This document shows positions 11,218 to 21,669 of a stretch of 64,000 nt of DNA, in pieces. Where the stretch lies: the NCBI GenBank assembly GCA_949130495.1, contig CASBWL010000422.1, forward strand, positions 124,001 to 188,000. Direction: 5' to 3'. The DNA comes from Sambucus nigra (Eukaryota > Streptophyta > Magnoliopsida > Dipsacales > Adoxaceae). The notes beneath the pieces were generated by a model that did not search any database, had not been told where the DNA came from, and saw only the letters and a list, made by a program, of their open reading frames with translations. The position numbers were made by a program, and so were the translations under genes. Every line of letters begins with the position of its first letter. The stretch's first letter is position 1.

Positions 11218-11520
11218 AAATTTGGCACAATTCAAAACCGTGGCAAAAGTGTATCATATTTTGGCACGGTTTTGAACTGTGCCAAAAGTTTTTCAAACCG
11301 TGCTCAATTTGACACAGTTAAAAACTGTGACAAAAGTGTGCCAGAAATATCAAATTCTGGCACGGCTTAAAAGTGTGCCAGAAGTGTTCCTGTTTGGTCA
11401 AATCTGGCACACTTTTGAGCCGTGCCAGAAAAAAATGGCCATTTTAGAACACCTGATTCTGGCACAGTCCAAAACCGTGCCAGATTTGATCTGGCACAGT
11501 TTTAAACCGTGCCAGATTCC
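11218..11520. repeat. C1 right subterminal repeats
   Basis: At least eight copies, in both orientations, of a unit like TCTGGCACAGTTTTAAACCG lie just inside the right end. These are the counterpart of the left subterminal motifs and the expected binding sites of an element-encoded TNPA-like protein. Confidence 0.9.
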
Positions 11521-11535
11521 TGTTTTTTTGTAGTG

Positions 11536-11861
11536 AGTCCCCAGGTCATAGTTGTCCATTATTATTTGTGTGATTTTATTTTTGGGGGTGAGAAGTCTTG
11601 GGTATGAGTCGTTCTCACTTTTCGGTTAGGAACTATGACCACTTCCCATACGTTAGGATTGATTTTGTCGCTATGGCGGCGTGATAATAGTCCGATAGGT
11701 GGTGACCCCGAGAGAAAGTGAGTAATTCCTGGAAGATGATAGCATGGTGCAGTATTTTTGTATCCTATGACCGTTTATGTTATGTGTATTGCAAAGTGTA
11801 CATTATGTGCGTTATGTATACGTGGTTATAGGAATGAATGATTGCTTATATATATTTAGGG

Positions 11862-11923
<62 letters not shown>

Positions 11924-12690
11924 TATAGGTGAAGGTGATATGAATTTCCTAGTATGTACATCTTCGGTGATGTTGGTGTACTAGTTTATCAGAGTCGAAG
12001 GATCGTACTCAGAGACAATTGCGGTTATGTCGACCAAGGATTTAAATAGAGATTCAAATTGTGTATTTAGAGATGGTATTCAATAATTAGGTAGTTGCAG
12101 TAGTAGGATTTGTGTGGAGGACATAATGGATCCCTACGATCAACATTATCAAGGAGTAGTGTATCGGAGGGGTTCCTTGTTTGGATTTTACTTTGCGAGA
12201 CGCCCCATGCACGAAACGTAGTGCAATGTTGGGAGTGGAGAGAAGTTTGTCGGTAGGAATCGGATGTATGTTATTTGGAAAATAAATTCTTTATGCTAAA
12301 ACTTATGAGAATGTGTGTCGTGCTAAGACTAATAATTGGTTTAAGCTAATAACTAGAATCTAAGCCTGGTAAGGCATATATATGCGTATATATATTTATA
12401 TGGGATTAGAATGGAGAAGATTTTTGGGTTATGTTAGGATGGTGGGTTATGCGGGTATAGGCCATGCTTATAGTTAGGTAGGTTGTCCTTAATTGTGTCG
12501 GGTAGCTTAATTAAGGTTACGGGACAAGATTAGGTGCGCGCTGTAGACGAGAGGTGAGTTTGGGGTTTCATGAGAGTACGATTCCACTTTAATTATGAAA
12601 TATTGCATTTATATTTATTATCCACGGTTAATACACTTGCTGCAAATATTTTTACACCTTGGGCTCTGACCCGTTTATATTTCTCTTTTG

Positions 12691-12734
<44 letters not shown>

Positions 12735-13204
12735 TACATCAGGTGTCCCACCGCAAGGATATCGTGAATGCTTTTCTATCCAGTGTCTTGGGAGCTGTAG
12801 CAGATGCGGACTGTTGCGGGATTTAGATTGTAATCAATTTCTATTCCTTTGTTAATCTAGATAGGATTCACTTTGTATATCGAGTTTACACCCAATGGTT
12901 ATTAGTAGCTGGTTATGTTTCTTCTTTATGGATGTTGTACTGTCTGCGGCCCGACAACTTATTCGGTTATATTTCCTTGTATGTACTCATTTTATTTTAA
13001 TGTTTAGCACTTCTTTTATCGTGGTACTTGTGTACATTTTACCTTTGCTAGTAGTTTTATATTGTTGGTTTGATTTCCATTGTATGTTTTATATAATTTT
13101 GGCATTCGCTTTTATAGTTTTGGGTAGTTAGCCTTATCTATTTTAGTATTGTCAGTAGATGCTGAGGATGATCCATCTGAGATTCCTGATTAAATGTTGT
13201 ATAG
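11536..13204 (+). repeat. R1 5' LTR, segment 2
   Basis: The LTR resumes after the AGT duplication and aligns with 27151-28655 of the 3' LTR. Two TA-dinucleotide expansions (11865-11921 and 12692-12731) and about 120 bp near 12600-12730 absent from the 3' copy account for the length difference. It ends at TAG (13202-13204), the C2 target. An open frame of 78 codons at 12895-13131 also exists in the 3' LTR but has no similarity I recognise. Confidence 0.93.
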
Positions 13205-13480
13205 CACTACACCAAATCTGCCATATTGTCACGGTCATTGACCTTGACAAGTTGTACTTGTCAAGGTCAATGACCGTGATAATACTGGGCGAGACAACTT
13301 TTTTTGTCACGGTCATTGACCTTGACAAGTTCGTTAGAATTGTCACGGTCGTGTCACGGGCTATGATCGTGACACGTTTTGTCACGGTTAATAACCGTGA
13401 CAAAGTCTTGTCACCTTTTAAAAAAAATGTCACGGGTAATGACCGCGACAATTCTGGGCAGAATTTAAAAAACATCTGCT
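13205..13480. repeat. C2 left subterminal array
   Basis: Direct and inverted copies of GTCACGGTCATTGACCTTGA, including near-palindromic pairs, occupy the first 250 bp inside the terminus. The same motif is used at all four ends of C2 and C3. Confidence 0.92.
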
Positions 13481-13599
13481 GGGCAGTATGGCCACTGCCA
13501 CTGCCCATCAGTATATTTGTACCTGTTATAGCAACGTTGTACCTGTTCAAACATCATATATCCAAACAAACACTACACCAAAATGTCCAAATTGTCACC

Positions 13600-13825
13600 T
13601 TTCAGCCGGCCACCCTTGTCAAGGTCATTGACTGTGACACAAATCTCGCGTTTTGTGTCACGGTCATTGACCTTGACACGATCGTGACAAATAATTGTCA
13701 CGGTCCTTGACCGTGACAAGGCCATGACAAATTTACTTGTCACGGTCGTGTCAAGGTCAATGACCGTGACACAAAACGCGAGATTTGTGTCACGGTCAAT
13801 GACCTTGACACGACCGTGACAACCT
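13600..13825. repeat. C3 left subterminal array
   Basis: Repeated GTCACGGTCATTGACC and GTGTCACGGTCAATGACC units in both orientations follow the terminus and a short CTTTCAGCCGGCCACC spacer. The spacer also occurs, inverted, at the C2 right end, marking the two as the same type of end. Confidence 0.92.
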
Positions 13826-13859
13826 TTGCAGCAAAAAAAGCCCTAGGATTCTTTTTTCC

Positions 13860-13922
13860 CACCTTTTTTGGTTTTCCCCCTCTCTCTCTCTCATCCGCGA
13901 TTTCTGCTCTCTCTCTCTCTAA
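13860..13922 (+). promoter_or_regulatory. probable 5' untranslated leader of the C3 TNPA-like gene
   Basis: A CT-rich stretch ends in TCTCTAAG|GTATAT, which fits a splice donor. A 5' non-coding exon here joined to the acceptor at about 14967 would give a usual En/Spm transcript layout. This is inferred from base composition and splice signals only. Confidence 0.35.
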
Positions 13923-13959
13923 GGTATATTTTTTTTCCTCTCTTTCTCTTTCATTTCTA

Positions 13960-13965
13960 TATGTA

Positions 13966-13996
<31 letters not shown>

Positions 13997-14105
13997 GTGT
14001 GTATATATATGTGTGTATGTGTGTGTATATATGTGTGTGTATATATATGTGTGTATATGTATATGTGTATATGTATATGTGTATGTGTGTGTATATATAT
14101 GTTAG
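13960..14105. repeat. (TGTATG)n and TGTATA microsatellite
   Basis: A long TG/TA-rich simple repeat within the presumed first intron of the C3 gene. Open frames across it are artefacts. Confidence 0.95.
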
Positions 14106-14514
14106 TGATAGTTAGAATTGTGTAAATGTTAGAAAAGTTCTAGAATTCATATGTTAAATTTAATTATATAAATATTTAAATTGATAATAATTTTATTCAT
14201 GAAATTAATTCAATTAGGTAAAACCCTAGATAATTTTTTAACAGAATTTGATAATATTATATAAAGTTTAGTAAATTCACAAAATGTTGCCAATTGTATG
14301 TTTTTAGGAATATCATTAGTTACTTTCGTGCCCAAGTATGTAGAATCCATACACATGCATGTTGTTAGAAAGTCTTAAATTTAATTCTCACTTTAATTTG
14401 TAGAATCTCTGTACTTGGTTGGATTTATCCCTTTATGATAATGAAATTTATGCTCCAATTATAATTATCTCATGTCATAATTTTATTGATAAACAATAAA
14501 TATAGTTGTCACGG

Positions 14515-14660
14515 TCGTGGTGGGGGGAGGGGGTGGGGGTGGGGTGGTGGGGGTGGGGTATGTGTGTGTGTGCGTAGGTGTGTGCGTGTGTGCGTGGCGG
14601 GAGGAGGGGGCAAGGGGTGTGGTGGGGTGGGGGTGGGGTGTGGGGGGTGTGGAGGGGCAA
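14515..14660. repeat. G-rich low-complexity tract in C3
   Basis: Runs of GGGGTGGGG and GTGTGTGTG make this strand strongly G-rich; a shorter similar tract lies at 14880-14920. The inverted counterpart in C2 is the C- and CA-rich region at 22538-22810. Four-stranded structures are conceivable. Confidence 0.9.
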
Positions 14661-15000
14661 TTTTAACAATTGTATATCTTTAATTAAGAAATTGTATAGC
14701 TTTAATTGTAATTTTAATTGTATAGTTTTAGATGAAAGTAAATTAATAATTAGTGCCAATTTCATATGAAAGTAGGATTGTCCCTCATTGTAAATTAGTA
14801 AATTAATAATTGTATACTTTAATTGTTAGTTTAATTGATGAAATGTTGGGTTGGTTAGTTTTAAAAGTGGCATGACGTGTGCGTGTGTGTGGTGGGGGTG
14901 GGGTAGGGGTGTGTGTATGTGTACTATTAACATTTTTTTTTATCTGTACTAATAATATTTTTTTACAGCAAAAAAGTCTCCTTCAGATATTAAGGCGAAG

Positions 15001-16678
15001 ATGATGATGCTGTTTTTGATGATGTCGTCTGGGCTCGGTGGTAGCGGAGGCGACGAGGGCTCCTCCGCCCCTAGGCTCCCCAAATATGGAAAATTTGGGA
15101 TTACCATCGAGAACAAGTCGGAGCTATTAGCGAGATCCCTCGAGCTGCTAAAGACGGTCATCGGACCGGGGTTTATGAGTTGGAAGGAGGTGCCATATGA
15201 GCTCAAGTTAGCTATTTGGGCGGCACTACAGGTAATATATTTATATTTATATTTATATTTATATGAATATTTCAATTTCAATTTCAATTTCAATTTCGAT
15301 TTTATATTTATATTTATATTTATATTTATATTTATATTTATATTTATATTTATATTTATATTTATATTTATATTTATATTTATATTTATATTTATTCGCA
15401 ACTAACATTGTATTTGTTGGACAGGAACAATTCAACTTGGATCCAAAGCTACGCGATCCCGTCTTGGAGCAGATTAGGGAGCAACTCAAGTCGTGGAAAA
15501 AAAATATGCGAGCACGGTACTTTGGAAAAACAAGAGAGTCGATTATCCAATGGCGTGAATCCGTCCCCCCCAAGGAGCCGATCTCATTGGCACAATGGCA
15601 GAAGTTCATTGACAATGAGATCGAGGATCGACAATTGGCATCTCGCCAATCGGGGAGGGAAAATCGGGCAAAAAAGACGGACGTGCACTACTCCGGCCGG
15701 ACCTCTTACGCCGAGGTGGAGCATAGGATGCAGGTAAAATTTAATTTTTCTATAACTACAGAAATATATTATTCTTCATTATTTTACTTTGCGGGGCCGA
15801 TACTAATTTTACTTTACTTTATTTTATTTCAGGGGGTAGGGAGTGGGCCAGGGGGTAAGCCACATAGGCTCGATACTTATGTGGCTCTTCGGACGAAGAA
15901 GGGGAAGGACAAGGAGGTGTCCCCGAGCGTCGCGGCCACGATTGTAAGTAATCCGACAGTTTAATTTTTGTTAATTACGTTATAATTTTTTAGTTTACTT
16001 ATTTTACTAATCATGTGCCTTTTGTCGTTTCAGGCAAAGCTTAAGGAAGTGCATGAGTCGCAGTCTGATGCCGACAAGGCATCTTTGTCCACAGACGCAC
16101 TCAGCCAAGTGCTTGGCTCTGATCGCAAGGGGAGGAAAAGGGGAGTGAGCTCGCGGGTGGCCAAATCTAGGATCATCGGATTGGAGACGAGCGACACCGG
16201 GTTGGCTCGAACGGTGGATTCACACGACGCGAAGCTGTCCCTTTTGGAGGCGACGGTCCAAGAGATGTACGCATTCATGAAGCGTACATTGGGCGGAGAC
16301 CATAAAGGGAAAGGGAAAGGGAAGGAGAAGGCGGTGGAGGAGGAGGAGGAGGTTCGGGAGGACGAGGCGCAGGATGACGAGGATGTGGACCTCGCTGCTT
16401 CATCATCGACACGTTCGTACTTCGATGATCCACTTCCCTATTTGGTGCCCTTCAACAGACCAATGACGACACTTGGTTGGCCGAGCATGTTCATATTGGA
16501 CGTATTTGATGGCCAGCGGATAGGGGGGGTTAAGGGACCCGAATATCGTCGAGGGTGGAATAGTTCATGGACGTGCGCTTCAACAGATGGAGTCCAGGGT
16601 GCTCGTCACGCATGTCATACCCAGGAAGGAGAACTCCCTATTGTGGTTGCGCGAACAATGCGGCACGACGTATATTAG
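15001..16678 (+). CDS. TNPA-like protein (plant transposase_24, Ptta/En/Spm family), four exons
   Basis: Exons at 15001-15231, 15425-15733, 15833-15943 and 16034-16678 join in the same phase across GT/AG introns (CAG|GTAATA, ACAG|GAA, CAG|GTAAAA, TCAG|GGG, ATT|GTAAGT, TTCAG|GCA) to give about 431 residues with no stop. The protein shows the family layout: an N-terminal WKEVPYELKLAIWAAL segment, the LRDPVLEQIREQLKSWK helix, HYSGRTSYAEVEHRM (family pattern H..GS.S.A), the VSPSVAATI and LSTDALSQVLG blocks, a coiled-coil-like stretch and a Lys- then Glu/Asp-rich tail. TNPA proteins bind subterminal repeats and help transposition and promoter control in the nucleus. The ATG at 15001 is the first in frame after an acceptor near 14967; an earlier exon is possible. 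Matching remnants lie in C2 at 17420-17725. Confidence 0.85.
15232..15396. repeat. TTTATA hexamer expansion in TNPA intron
   Basis: The intron holds about twenty TTTATA units together with AATTTC units. The matching intron of C2 (17570-17640, inverted) is much shorter, with the AATTTC (GAAATT) units more prominent, so the hexamer expanded in C3. Confidence 0.92.
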
Positions 16679-16880
16679 TGGGTGCGTCAATTCGTATGTC
16701 GTGTGGCCTACTCACCTCCTCACATTTACCCAAGACATGTAGTAACATTATTTTTAAGTTTGTCCATTTTAATTATATTTGGATTATATCGTCATGTATA
16801 TTATTTCTATTTTGAATATTTGGATTATATCGTCATGAATATATATTTGCCTTATCTTTAGTTTGTTTGGATATATGATG
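16679..16880 (+). other. C3 3' region downstream of the TNPA-like gene
   Basis: T-rich sequence with two copies of TTGGATTATATCGTCATG at about 16780 and 16820. It probably contains the 3' untranslated region; no clear polyadenylation signal stands out. Confidence 0.35.
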
Positions 16881-16974
16881 TTTGGAACAGGTACAACGTT
16901 GCTATAGCAGGTACAAATATACTTCTGGGCAGTGGCAGTGGCCATACTGCCTAGCAGATTTTTTTTAAATTCTG

Positions 16975-17323
16975 CCCAGAATTGTTACGGTCATTGACCG
17001 TGACACGTCCGTGACAAAAAGTTATCACGGACGTGTCACGGCCAATGGCCGTGACAATTTTTTTAAAAAGGGTCACGGCTTTGTCACGGTTTATATCCGT
17101 GATAAACGTGTCACGGTCATTGATCGCAACACGATCGTGACACAAAACGCGAGTTTTGTGTCAAGGTCAATGACCGTGACACGACCGTGACAAAAAAGTT
17201 ATCTCACCTCGAAATGTCACGGTCATTGACCTTGACAAGTTGGATTTGTCAAGGTCAATGACCTTGACAAGTTGGATTTGTCAAGGTCAATGACCTTGAC
17301 AATTCGGCAGATTTGGTGTAGTG
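16975..17323. repeat. C3 right subterminal array
   Basis: More than ten copies of the GTCACGGTCATTGACCGTGA motif and its CCTTGACAAGTTG variant precede the right terminus. This is the reverse-orientation equivalent of the C2 left array. Confidence 0.92.
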
Positions 17324-17419
17324 AAACTAAAGATAATGCAAGTATATATTCAAAATAGAAACTATTTAAAAAGAAACAACATCACCATCAATTATCTCAA
17401 ACAATTTAGCTGGAAAAGA

Positions 17420-17725
17420 GATTTTGTACCGCGACGCTCGGGGACACCTCCTTATCCTTCCCTTCTCGTCCGAATAGCCACATAACTATCGAGCATATGT
17501 GGCCTACCCTCAGGGCCACTCCCTGTCCTCTGAATTGAAATAAAGTAAAATTCGTATCTGTCCCACAAATATAGATAAATATAAATTGAAATTGAAATTG
17601 AAATTGAAATCGAAATTGACATATAAATATAAATACATTACCTGTAGTGTCACCCAAACAGCTAACTTGAGCTCATATGACACCTCCTTCCAACTAATGT
17701 ACCCCGGGAAATCGTGTCAAATATA
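17420..17725 (-). pseudogene. C2 TNPA-like gene remnant
   Basis: The minus strand repeats the end of C3 exon 1 (YELKLAVWVTLQ before a CAG|GTAATG donor), part of the following intron, and exon 3 (GREGKDKEVSPSVAV). The exon equivalent to C3 15425-15733 is missing, as is the last exon, so C2 cannot make this protein. The order on the minus strand, TNP2 then TNPA then the 13205 end, gives the ancestral layout of the family. Confidence 0.8.
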
Positions 17726-17730
17726 ATTCT

Positions 17731-17995
17731 CTTCATATCTAAACACTAAGAAATGCCATAATCCTATGGAGTTATGTATTGCAAATTCCTTCCAACCGTT
17801 GTGTAGCCAAAAATCAGCAGTTGAAGTTGTCAATTCCACCTTTCAATGGTCTCCCATGTTTTGCTAGAGGTTCCAAGTAGTGGGATATGGAAAGTGGAAT
17901 TGAAAACTTCAACCGGTGATGTTTGGCTACATAACGGTTGAGAGGAATTTGCATAACATACTCCATAGGATTATGGCATTTCTTAGTGTTCGGAT
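17731..17995. mobile_element. foldback MITE in C2, arms of about 115 bp
   Basis: The left arm begins AACACTAAGAAATGCCATAA and the right arm ends with its inverse, TTATGGCATTTCTTAGTGTT. The arms remain highly similar for about 115 bp around a loop of about 45 bp. The transcript would form a long hairpin. No coding sequence; the duplication at the borders was not resolved. Confidence 0.8.
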
Positions 17996-18080
17996 AAACG
18001 AAGAGATTCAGTCTCCTCTCTATAAATAGGACACCCCAAATAACTATGTACTAATCACCTATTAAAGGTAAGAAGCGTAT
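17993..18080 (-). pseudogene. duplicated TNP2 fragment in C2
   Basis: GACGAAGAGATTTAGTCTCC at 20264 and its close variant at 18000, plus ATAGGACACCCCAAATA at 20289 and 18025, show that a piece of the TNP2 gene (the CPICGEETKSLRLSS region, minus strand) is present twice. It is followed by CACCTATTAAAGGTAA, which also occurs near the TNP2 5' end at 21670. The second copy is thus an internally deleted TNP2 derivative. Confidence 0.7.
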
Positions 18081-18237
18081 ATCCATGGATTAGTATAAAG
18101 AAAACTTAGAAGTAGTTGGAATATTTATGTATTAATCTCCTCTCCACACACGCACACCACACAAGAGTGAAAACGATAAAGTGCAAATCAATTAAAAGCA
18201 TTAAAAATGGATGTTTCAGTACAAATTGAAATATTTA

Positions 18238-21200
18238 TTATAAATTGAAAAATTGTTTCAAATTCGGGTTATCATAAAAAATGGATTGATATTCGGTAGG
18301 AGCGGCCAAGTCATTCACACTACTATTTAGACGCCTTGGAGCGTGTTGGACAATTGGCCACGGCTCATTGTTGATATACTCCGAATAAAACACTTGCTTA
18401 ACCTTTTGAAATGCACAAACAAACGGCTCATCGCTCACGTGGTCATTGCTCTTCAACTTGGACAAGTCAACCATGATCAAATTGGTGGCAGGATCAACTT
18501 TACAAGCATTTTTATCCTCAACTCTTACCCAGTCACAGTAAAATACAACCTCTTTGAAGCTTATATAATCCAATTCAAATATATTTTGGATTACACCATA
18601 GTAAGTCATTTCAGCTTCAACGAGGTTTTTATCTTCTGTGCTCGCTCGAAAGATAGTAAGAGCTTTGTATGAAATTCTTGAGTTCTGTACATTTGTACTT
18701 TCCTCATACACTTTAGCCCCGAAAATGTAACCGTTGAATAGATACTTTTTGTACTCTTGTACCACGAACAAGGGTCCAGTGGCTAGACGAGCAAGCCTTG
18801 ATGTCGCATCACCCGTCTTTAGGAGCTAAGAATATAGATAAATTAATTATATTAGTGGTAAAATTTGAGTGTAATGTAACGTTATATAACGACTGTTTTC
18901 ATTATAATTACCTCTTGTGTCAACCACAACCTAAATTCGCTGTCTGATTGTAACATTGTTTTTCGTCTTTTATTGTTCTCATAGACTTCATATTTTCTGC
19001 ATATTACAAAATTAATCATGTATAAAATAATCTAAAATAATGTTAAACATTATAATAATCGAAACTTACTTTTTCCATTCTTCGACTTCTTTATGTGTGT
19101 CAAATAGATAACGAGCTACTTGTTCATGTTACAAACTTGTTAATTTCACTCGTTTTCCCATCACATGACCACCATCATCGACGAATTCATCAGTGTCATC
19201 AACGCTGGCCGAGTCAGGCATATATTCTTAAGTATATATTGATGACTCCACGGTGATGTATTCCTCTGCAATTGATCTTGCAATATATCGCGTATTCTTG
19301 ACGTAATCTTTAAAAACTTTCATCAATCTTTCAAAAGGATACATCCACCGATATCTAACTGGACCACAAAGAAGTGCCTCGTCACATAGGTGTACCAACA
19401 AGTGAACACTTATGTCAAAGAATGCTGGGGGAAAGTACTTCTCCAATACACAAATCGCTTCGATCACAGCCAATTTTGCGGCCACTATGTGTTCTCGATT
19501 CACTACTTTCTCACACAAGAGGGAGAAGGTAATACTAATTCGCATAATAGCCCTACGCAAATCCTTGTGCTTGGAGAAACAGTGCTTAAACAATAGAGGA
19601 ACCAATTGCATGATAACATGCCAATCGTGGGACTTACACTTATGTAAATCATGAGTAGCATAATTCACAATCCTTTGCAAGTTGGACAAAAAAGTAGATG
19701 GGCCCTTCAAATTATATATTTTGTCTAGAAGAACCTTCCTTTCCCCACTCGTCAAAGTAAACGCACCAGGGGGAATTATTGTCCTTCCCCTTCTATCTTC
19801 TTTCAACCATAGTTGTGGCTTAAGTTTTAACGTTTTAAGGTCTTTTCGTGCATTTTCTCCATCCTTCGAATGACTCCACCCAAGGCAAGTACCCATAATA
19901 TGTTCAGCGAAGTTATTCTCTGCATGCATCACATCCAATACATGGCGCACCGGGTTATTCTTCCAATAAGGCAAGTCAAATAAAATTGACCTCCGAGACC
20001 ATGCCTTTCTTATCTCAGTTTCATTCCCAGTTGGGGTCTTCTTATGCTTGACATTCTTAAATTTGGGATTCTTACCTGGCATATTAGGGCCACATTCAAA
20101 AGATTTACTTTCAATTTCTGAACCCGAAAGTTGTCTCGGCGGTAGCCTATGTTCAACTCCGCCCAATAAAAAATTAGAACATTTCTCTGATCTGAAACTA
20201 TGAGTTGGGGGTAAAAACCTCCTGTGGCAATGGTTTACATTTTTTAAGCTAGAGGATAGACGAAGAGATTTAGTCTCCTCTCCACAAATAGGACACCCCA
20301 AATACCCATGTACTACACAACCGGATAATGTCCCATAAGCTGGAAAATCATGAATTGCCCACATCAACATAGCTTTCAGCGTAAACTCTTATTTTCTAAA
20401 AGAGTCAAATGATTGCACACCCTCTTCCCACAACTCATTTAATTCTTATACCAAAGGAGCCAGGTAGACGTCAATGTCATCACTTGGTGCCTTTGGCCCA
20501 GGTATCAACAAAGCCATTATCGAAAATTCAGGTCGCATACACTGTGAATGAGGGAGGTTGAGTGGCTAGGATCACTGGACATACACTCTGATTGGTGCTT
20601 AGATTTCCAAATGGATTGAAACCATCTGTTGATATAGCCAAACGAATGTTGCGTTGTTCTCGAGCAAAATCGGGATACTCAAAATTTATCCTCCGCCAGG
20701 CAGTAGAATCAATAGGATGACGCATGATATTACGCCCTACTTCTACCCTAGCATGCCAAGTCATCGCCTCTGCAATCCATGGTACTGTGAAAAATCGCTT
20801 TAATCTAGGCCCAACGGGAAAATATTTCAATACTTTTTGAGGCACTTTTGAGCTTGTGCCTTCCTTACTAGTAGATTGGACATATCTAGGTTCATCGCAT
20901 ACCGGACAACGATCGAGATTTTCATACTTCTTTCGGTATAGTATGCAGTCATACACACAAGCATGAATTGATATATACTTCATTCCCAAACCTTTAAAAC
21001 TGTTCTTCATAACAGGATAGCTATTTGGAAGTGTATTCACCTTGGGTAATAAGCCCTTCACCCATTTCAGAATTCCCGTCACGCTATTGCCAGACAAACC
21101 GTACTGCATCTTCAAACTGTGCAAACCAACCATGGCATGTAAAGTTGTTTGATCTTTCTCACAGCTAGAGTATAATGGTTGGGTCGCCTTAAATTTTAAA

Positions 21201-21664
21201 CTTTGGTAGTCGTCGTCAAGTTTTATTGTGTTATCTTCACGAGCACTTGAATCTTCTACATCATCAGTAACCTCATTCTCCTCTACTTCATAAACTCCGT
21301 ACGCATCATCAACTAAATCCTCTAACATATTATGATCTACGTCGTCCCCTTATACATCTATTCTACTTGTTGAAGGTTGTTGTGAAGGTTGTTCGGGGAC
21401 AAAAGGAACTTTCAATTCACCGTGAAAACTCCAAAATCGATAACTATCTTGCATACCTGATCTTAACAAATGTAGTTCAACTGTTTTCCACTCAAACACC
21501 TTACCATTCTTACACCTAGAACACGGACACGGAAACTCTTCATCATTATGACATCTCTTTGCATATTTCACAAATTCGTTAGCACCTCTGCGAAATACAT
21601 CCCCCATTCTATTAGTCTCACCCATCCACTCTTTGTATTTCGGATATCCCATCACAGCTACCAC
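18238..21664 (-). pseudogene. CACTA transposase TNP2 (transposase_21), decayed
   Basis: Read from 21664 downwards the product shows, in order, a transposase-associated N-terminal domain (YKEWM, FPCPCSRCKNG, LRSGMQDSYRFWSFHGE), the TNP2 core (LDRCPVCDEPRY, LKRFF, WIAEAMTWHA, DGFNPFGNLS, ALLIPGPKAP, WAIHDFPAYGTLSG, CPICGEE, LPYWKNNPVRHVLDVMHAEN), a DUF4218 region (LVPLLFKHCFS, FFDISVHLLVHL, YPFERLMK) and a DUF4216 region (YYGVIQNIFELDY, VVFYCDWVRVEDK) ending at 18238. TNP2 carries out element excision and insertion in the nucleus. This copy is dead: stop at 21350-21352, frameshift near 20565, stops at 20446-20448 and 20389-20391. Introns separate parts between 19228 and 18771. It is the only TNP2 in the window. 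Confidence 0.92.
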
Positions 21665-21669
21665 AACTC

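Larger units (their letters stand above)
919..11535. mobile_element. C1: large CACTA (En/Spm-like) transposon with captured sequence
   Basis: The element begins CACTACACCAAAAACAG and ends CTGTTTTTTTGTAGTG, inverted terminal repeats of the CACTA type. It is flanked by a 3-bp duplication, AGT at 916-918 and 11536-11538, and the uninterrupted target is preserved at 27151-27153 in the 3' LTR of R1. Subterminal arrays built on TGGCACAGTTTTAAACTGTGCC-like palindromes lie at both ends. I find no TNP2 or TNPA coding sequence inside. Instead it holds a LINE fragment, an LRR fragment, a PEP carboxylase exon, two tandem-repeat arrays and a MITE. It is therefore non-autonomous and resembles gene-capturing CACTA elements. 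Confidence 0.93.
13571..17323 (+). mobile_element. C3: short CACTA element inserted into C2 in opposite orientation
   Basis: The left end CACTACACCAAAATGTCC matches the right end of C2, and the right end GGCAGATTTGGTGTAGTG matches the left end of C2. The duplication AAA (13568-13570 and 17324-17326) fixes the pairing. The sequence just inside the right end of C3 (16888-16990, GCAGTGGCAGTGGCC region) is the reverse complement of 13450-13545 of C2, which confirms that both belong to one family with unlike ends. At 3.75 kb C3 lacks TNP2 but keeps the whole TNPA-like gene. Confidence 0.92.

Noticed and set aside
12895..13131. Hydrophobic 78-codon frame, with a similar one at 28379-28582
   Set aside because: Both are the same LTR position of R1; T-rich sequence gives Leu/Val/Phe-rich frames by chance, and no start context or similarity was found.
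13210..13830. Repeated, regularly spaced palindromic motifs resembling a CRISPR array
   Set aside because: The repeats occur in both orientations, spacing is irregular, and they lie at CACTA termini. They are transposon subterminal repeats in a plant genome.
14949..15615. Long frames with Ile-Asn or Tyr-Lys dipeptide repeats around the hexamer repeat
   Set aside because: They are translations of the (TTTATA)n intron repeat on the wrong strand or in the wrong frame.
13205..17323. Reading 13205-17323 as one CACTA element because its two ends match in sequence
   Set aside because: Flanking trinucleotides TAG and AAA disagree, whereas the pairings 13205/23176 (TAG) and 13571/17323 (AAA) both agree.
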